Below, in pieces: positions 62,701 through 64,000 of a DNA stretch of 64,000 nt. Source of the DNA: CAZEAB01 sp964552945 (GTDB taxonomy: Archaea > Nanobdellota > Nanobdellia > Woesearchaeales > GW2011-AR9); NCBI GenBank assembly GCA_964552945.1, contig CAZKIP010000001.1, positions 186,001 to 250,000 of the forward strand, in the 5' to 3' direction. The notes under the pieces are model-generated. The model was given only the letters and a program-made list of their open reading frames with translations. It did not search any database and was not told where the DNA came from. Position numbers and translations under genes: made by a program. Every line of letters begins with the position of its first letter. The first letter of the stretch is position 1.

Positions 62701-64000
62701 GTGTCAACAGAAGGAAGACTATTTGGAGCAACATCCAAAACCATCAAATCATTACTTCTTATGGTATTTCCATCTTCGGCACCATCATTTGGTGTCGCAT
62801 CTACTGTCCAATTCTGCTGAGCAGAGATTTCTTGAGAAACAATTAAATCTGTACGATTGTTGTAAAGAGCAGAAACTTGTTCTGCAGTTAAAGAACGATT
62901 GAATACCATTACTTCATCAATTGTACCATTGAAATATGCTGATGCCCCCACCCTTGCACCTACAAATACCCCCTGATCAGTAACTCCCCAATTACCAACG
63001 TCATTAGTTGCACTAATTACGGAACCATTAAGGTATATAATTGTTGAACCATCATAGGTATAACAAGTGTGATACCAAACTCCTGTATTCAATACCTCGG
63101 CAGTTTCATCATTATTGTCAGTATTATCGCTTAATGTTCCTCCCAATGTTCTTCCATTAGTTCCTGTTGCAACCACAACTCTGTTTGTACCATCATTCCA
63201 CATAAATAATCTACCCCATTGTTTAAAAGAATCTATTTTAAACCGCATACAAATTGATTTTGCAAATGCATCCGGTATAATAACTGATGATGGAATGTTA
63301 ATGTAATCATCAACACCATCAAACATATAACTTCCATTACCATCATATCCTCCGGTTGCATTCCAAGTTGCTCCATTGGCAGTTCCATTATTACCATAAC
63401 CGGAAAAGTCAGTTGCATTTTGATTTTCATCAGCTTCAAATGGCATGTTCAAAGTAGTTATCGAAGTTCCATTAACCATCCAATTGTAAATTACTTTAAC
63501 TGGGTCAGAGTCCCCATCGGAAGTTGTAGCATAAGCAGTCAAATTCTGATTTGTATCATTTGTTGAAACATCTGTAGTATTCAAAACTAAAGTGTCTATT
63601 TCAGGAGGAGAATTACCGGGAGCAGCAACATCCAAAACCAATAATTGATTACTTCTTACAATTGCACCATCTTCAGTCCCATCATTTGGAGTTACATCTA
63701 CAGTCCAATTGTCTGCCATACTTAATTCTTGGGAAACGATTAAATCTGTTCTATTGTTGTAAAGAGCGGAAACTTGGTGGGGGGTTAAACTTCTGTTCCA
63801 TATGCGAACATCATCTATTGACCCGTTGAAATAGCCTTCCATCCCAGGAGGAGCGGGCGCACTCCTTCCAATCTCCAGATCTCCCGTACTATAACCAATA
63901 GTACCTGTTCTCGTCCCCACTAGATCCAAAATACCATTAATGTAGATGGAAGTGTTGCTTTCATTGTAACTGGCTACAACATGATTCCAAGTATTAAGAG
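53748..64000 (-). CDS. Giant LamG/Ig-repeat surface protein, 5' end outside window
   Basis: The frame is open from 64000 to the stop at 53748, over 3,400 codons. The first in-window residues already lie within a LamG domain (WNHVVASYNES..IYINGILD), so the true start is further upstream and the apparent start at 63929 is a TTG inside the domain. The protein has seven complete modules and one partial one. Each is half an Ig-like repeat, a LamG domain, then the other half (positions under the repeat entries). A MAM-like domain (about 59970-59140), another Ig-like domain, and FnIII-like domains (about 56457-56170 and 54470-54150) are interspersed. The C-terminus has an FGDVDVG beta-domain without a membrane anchor. 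It is extremely rich in N-x-S/T. An adhesion or S-layer-associated role is likely. Confidence 0.88.
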   Translation of the reverse strand, partial: LNTWNHVVASYNESNTSIYINGILDLVGTRTGTIGYSTGDLEIGRSAPAPPGMEGYFNGSIDDVRIWNRSLTPHQVSALYNNRTDLIVSQELSMADNWTVDVTPNDGTEDGAIVRSNQLLVLDVAAPGNSPPEIDTLVLNTTDVSTNDTNQNLTAYATTSDGDSDPVKVIYNWMVNGTSITTLNMPFEADENQNATDFSGYGNNGTANGATWNATGGYDGNGSYMFDGVDDYINIPSSVIIPDAFAKSICMRFKIDSFKQWGRLFMWNDGTNRVVVATGTNGRTLGGTLSDNTDNNDETAEVLNTGVWYHTCYTYDGSTIIYLNGSVISATNDVGNWGVTDQGVFVGARVGASAYFNGTIDEVMVFNRSLTAEQVSALYNNRTDLIVSQEISAQQNWTVDATPNDGAEDGNTIRSNDLMVLDVAPNSLPSVDTLVLNSTDVALNTTNQNLTAYADTSDGDSDPVKVIYNWFLNNNSLTLLNMPFEPDGNQNTTDYSGFGNGADITGALWNPSGGYDGNGAYDFESADTEDYINVSWIAGTHHDITVSYWLYPESLSGATIPVSFPNSAGQNEFNLFVNADGSIDPFLNNVDQDTYAAGTIIAGKWQHVVVTYNSLILKLYIDGKLNASTNVSLALDFDDCPILIGAEADPGGCDSSLGNWWDGKVDELMIWNRTLTAEQVNLLYNNRSDIIASSETTGNGSWKVSATPNDGTGDGTQVNSSELIIMNNVPQITAIAINSTNPENNNTNQNITAHVTSSDLEDDVKIIYNWYLHNNSLSALNMPFESNGGDEATTSNDYSGYGNDAIISNATWSATAGYDGKGGYIFDGTNDSITLPNSVSLNITSEITITLWIKSPIDVAVGSEAMSLIERGTYGDPRNTMAFKIDGDGDVIKFDYEYGSGSNSNSATGTTDVTDSNWHFVAGSWNGTNCNVYVDGVLESSVSCTNTPGPFNQPFIIGKDMDGVGTSSIDFAGAIDDLTIWNRSLSTEQISAIYNNRTDLIVSQETSVGDVWNFSATPNDGTVEGNTNNSNSITIKTKSPPTIDALVLNTTNITSNSTNQNLTVYATTSDVDDDDVKVIYNWLVNGTSIAVLNMPFEEDGDNKATDYSGFGNDADIDGADWNITGGYDGKGGYDFETDNTDYINVSWSAGAMSDISISYWIYPESLVGGTIPVHLPNSAGENEFSFFINADGSVDPWLNNVDQDSYPAGTIVVNKWQHIVTTFNSSTIKFYLDGELNASTTVSLSLDFDDCPVLIGTDPDAAGNNCDGSLGNWWDGKVDEVIIFNRTLTPNQINALYNNKTDLIVSNETSPQENWTVDATPNDGNEDGVPVRSNDLLVLAVSAPPADPSATPNITVNLTNPVTHSNATQNREFNITVNVSCNAADCGNISATLMFNPIVNYDFENTTLGGWTTGGDADWSVVSNYPQEGVFSAQSGSISDNQNSWINQTISVNTTSLLTFYWNVSSESGWDFLNFCPDAPTCTRTTGFDSQISGITAMAKVEYELSPGRHVLHWLYAKDTSNPVGADAGWIDNVTVYTKVPNGTGDIFHTIRENPQNETTNSCLADAENGSSCNVVWKLNATGGLANAHKFIALVDTDSAATSVNISPVNISIVAPEAIDNTAPTLTIDFPENNTKYNTLSIPINFTVDDENLDVCSYQLDTDANVTIASCLNTTITPGRGPHNITIYANDTSNNIVSSGKINFSINFLPSASNLVLNTTDLSSNDTDQNLTAYWSVSDDDPDLIRNITNWLINGTPYAVLYLPFEGGSNATFAKDYSGYGNNASVTSATYNVTGSMTGYGAYELDGIDDFLNVSSSASLNITNEITIMFWVQDPVSGYGNNYTNSSTVSPWNSSNDCTYTTASGADDAMRSTTLGFDFPFFEGNISSGATVYMDTNGRLSFSDSASDYDPSVSEMENDRMIAANWQDYGNAGFNFEYYCTNQGDAPDKWASFLWNSTFYTNDGTAQTEIVLYQNGTILIRYGTIGSHTDTWFRGISNGTGSDYSYFTGTTVGAGDTDTAYRYDPPAAAAEAAASSTLQNRTLLSKENSYTIEMRNMTIFGFINGTAGNNVSATIDKNWTHVAMTFNSSELILYINGGRNDSVEMTAKINTTMADVIIGNLINGSIDEVYIFNRSLSAEQINAHYNNKTGVIVSQETTNGQNWTLDVTPNDGYEDGTTIRSNQLITNEGAPAGNSLPTIDTLVLNTTNIIYNNTAQNLTAYADTSDANSDPVKVTYNWFLNDTSITVLNMPFEQINATETDNAWDYSSNVNNGSVYGATWNSSGGHDGNSSYKFDGINDKIEISDNAALRPGIKEWSTSLWIKPPDLDQNGPFIAKRLASGTFNQFQLLVGTITGGGSVTPSKKVSIILREAAVGNWWFSTNDDIADGDWHHIVFVRAIDEDNNELYIDGSLATLTLAKNDGGTIQDIDNTQPWLLGNDNGANYYNGSIDEVLIFNRTLSAEQIYEIYSNRTDLIVSQEISAEGNWSVTATPNDGTGDGNAVTSNYLSINAITSPSLVSFINNKSTNDNTTELNWSDLGDEASSYELLIANLSDFSAPSIVLNITNLSENNYTINTGQALRDDNYFWKVRGCYNDDCSPFSPDDTFVIDTINPYIIWTTPSEDNSSHFSESEILWDVDVNDSNLFDVFMNVTNSSGEPFYTEQNSNIIGDFYGFSNTTDFSTWKKGTYDVFVSGSDDHTYGSLHGLSFNIGSNGINFSKGKFSKKIFVGYHLNGDFHLLSAAQVNTYDVKFGAVTVNNEYKWEMNFTRPQTDVQFGFAIPAEGLILRDASRGHFIWKKWYFDFDDMVQSGFSINTIQKTVNGRDYWVVYSTTADCAAAKGETCVFDPIAGGLNVVNETVQFTINTKPIIDSLILNSTSPSSNNTNQNLTAYINESDFDEDDIKDIYNWLVEDQSISVLNLPFEKTNGSATDNVQDYSGFENVITTNGQTWNSSGGYDGEGAYMFGDDVAVIDMPLSSHLLFNTSNSEFTISTWVKTVNINKQYQWIYSHHSGATFGDKRPAIVLQLWGSNTRALFSISNDTANVNADQAFSAIGSIATNNTWYHLVGRMNTTHLAIFIDGVQETATSRTRNPHSSGDVNIGGGQVTQSQFNGTIDDLIVFNRSLTLEQISALFNNRTDLIVSQETGEGENWTVDVTPNDGDDDGGVVRSNQLVVASNSAPTTPLLVSPSNQSSITNRTPEFVWNISTDADGDDVSYQLQVDNNLLFNNPEVNVTSILNTTATNVTHYLTTTLDIDTTYYWRVRANDSNGYGSYSNTFNFTIDSFLSITLTNDNVSFGDVDVGEVLKTSSANTTPFRAENRGNVVSNVTITGTQIFPTKALPSEFFTFKIEENESDSFNVSASYTNWTEMEGSSSISHVVNLDWLDVNNDFLTHIGATVPSGESSGRKNSTITFEIG
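54470..55405 (-). repeat. Seventh Ig-split-by-LamG module
   Basis: The opening half has NLTAYINESDFDEDDIKDIYNW, then LNLPFE. The LamG has WYHLVGRMNTTHLAIFIDGV and NGTIDDLIVFNRSL. The closing half has ENWTVDVTPNDGDDDG. An FnIII-like domain and the C-terminal beta-domain follow. Confidence 0.85.
56458..57417 (-). repeat. Sixth Ig-split-by-LamG module
   Basis: The opening half has NLTAYADTSDANSDPVKVTYNW, then LNMPFE. The LamG has ISDNAALRPG, WHHIVFVRAIDED and YIDGSL. The closing half has LIVSQEISAEGNWSVTATPNDG. An FnIII-like region follows it. Confidence 0.85.
57418..58876 (-). repeat. Fifth module with an extra beta-domain inside LamG
   Basis: At 486 residues this module is about 180 longer than its siblings. 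Inside its LamG, after ITIMFWVQDPVSG, is a separate domain with LGFDFPFFEGNISSGATVYMDTNG, NDRMIAANWQD and IVLYQNGTILIRYG. That is the pattern of secreted 'F-F-x-G..NG..' beta-domains. It ends in an Ala-rich linker (AAAAEAAASS) and the LamG then resumes. The expected Ig halves flank the whole. Confidence 0.75.
59975..64000 (-). repeat. Four tandem Ig-split-by-LamG modules plus a partial one
   Basis: Module boundaries on the minus strand are about 63608-62719, 62718-61817, 61816-60884 and 60883-59975, each 297-311 residues. The tail of another module occupies 64000-63609. Each opens with LVLN.T......NLTAY..TSD.D.DPVK, IYNW..NGTS and LNMPFE. Each closes with NRSL..EQ...LYNNRTDLIVS, W.VDATPNDG and SN.L. 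The second and fourth LamG domains are close relatives of each other, with NSAG.NEF, NNVDQD.Y and DFDDCP in common. Confidence 0.9.

Noticed and set aside
63115..63929. TTG at 63929 as start of the giant protein
   Set aside because: The open frame continues to the window edge and upstream codons encode a LamG strand (WNHVVASYNES), so the start is outside.

Overview
The window is a gene-dense, very AT-rich stretch of an archaeal chromosome. Archaeal information-processing genes fix the domain: a proteasome-activating AAA ATPase (PAN), FEN-1 with a PCNA-binding tail, homomeric tRNA-splicing endonuclease, archaeal-type GluRS, Trm5-family methyltransferase, TrmB-type regulator. The bacterial-looking enzymes (RadC, RpiB, class II aldolase), a lysine/alanine-repeat basic protein and huge LamG/Ig surface proteins recall DPANN lineages such as Woesearchaeota or Pacearchaeota; that placement is inference. 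Many first genes have a TATA-like box about 25-28 nt before the ATG, as in leaderless transcription, while several other genes carry GAGGTG/GGTG Shine-Dalgarno sequences. I saw no rRNA, tRNA, CRISPR array or insertion sequence.

Layout. 0-7.8 kb: cysS (partial), a ThiI-like protein without its catalytic motifs, a secreted transglutaminase-fold protein, the basic repeat protein, PAN, a Trm5-family enzyme and a membrane-linked P-loop ATPase. 7.9-12.3 kb: a minus-strand nucleic-acid block (FEN-1, winged-helix/charged protein, EndA, RadC, AlkD-like). 12.4-15.0 kb: sugar-phosphate genes (fba, rpiB, HD hydrolase, rpe). 15.1-19.1 kb: a TrmB-type regulator divergent from a NitT/TauT-type ABC operon with an embedded methyltransferase. 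19-28 kb: mixed metabolism (GNAT, nitroreductase, PfkB and glycerate-kinase-like kinases, cation exchanger, GDH, malic enzyme) plus a membrane-tethered HTH protein next to a DUF4349 protein. 28-34.5 kb: surface or envelope proteins and a MacB-like operon with two permeases. 34.6-41.6 kb: nucleotidyltransferase, DUF2238, GluRS, small proteins, alpha/beta hydrolase and PaaK-like ligase.

41.7-45.3 kb holds the most system-like novelty: two tandem, divergent receiver-like proteins with basic tails, convergent with a soluble histidine-kinase-like protein. 45.4-64 kb is a surface-protein island on the minus strand: SpoIIM-like protein, two paralogous SP-beta-TM proteins bracketing the island's smaller genes, three proteins sharing an SNKTI membrane anchor, a 55-bp TTAG microsatellite in the leader of one of them, a TSP-like cysteine-rich protein, and the downstream 3.4k codons of a giant gene made of Ig-like repeats, each apparently split by an inserted LamG domain.
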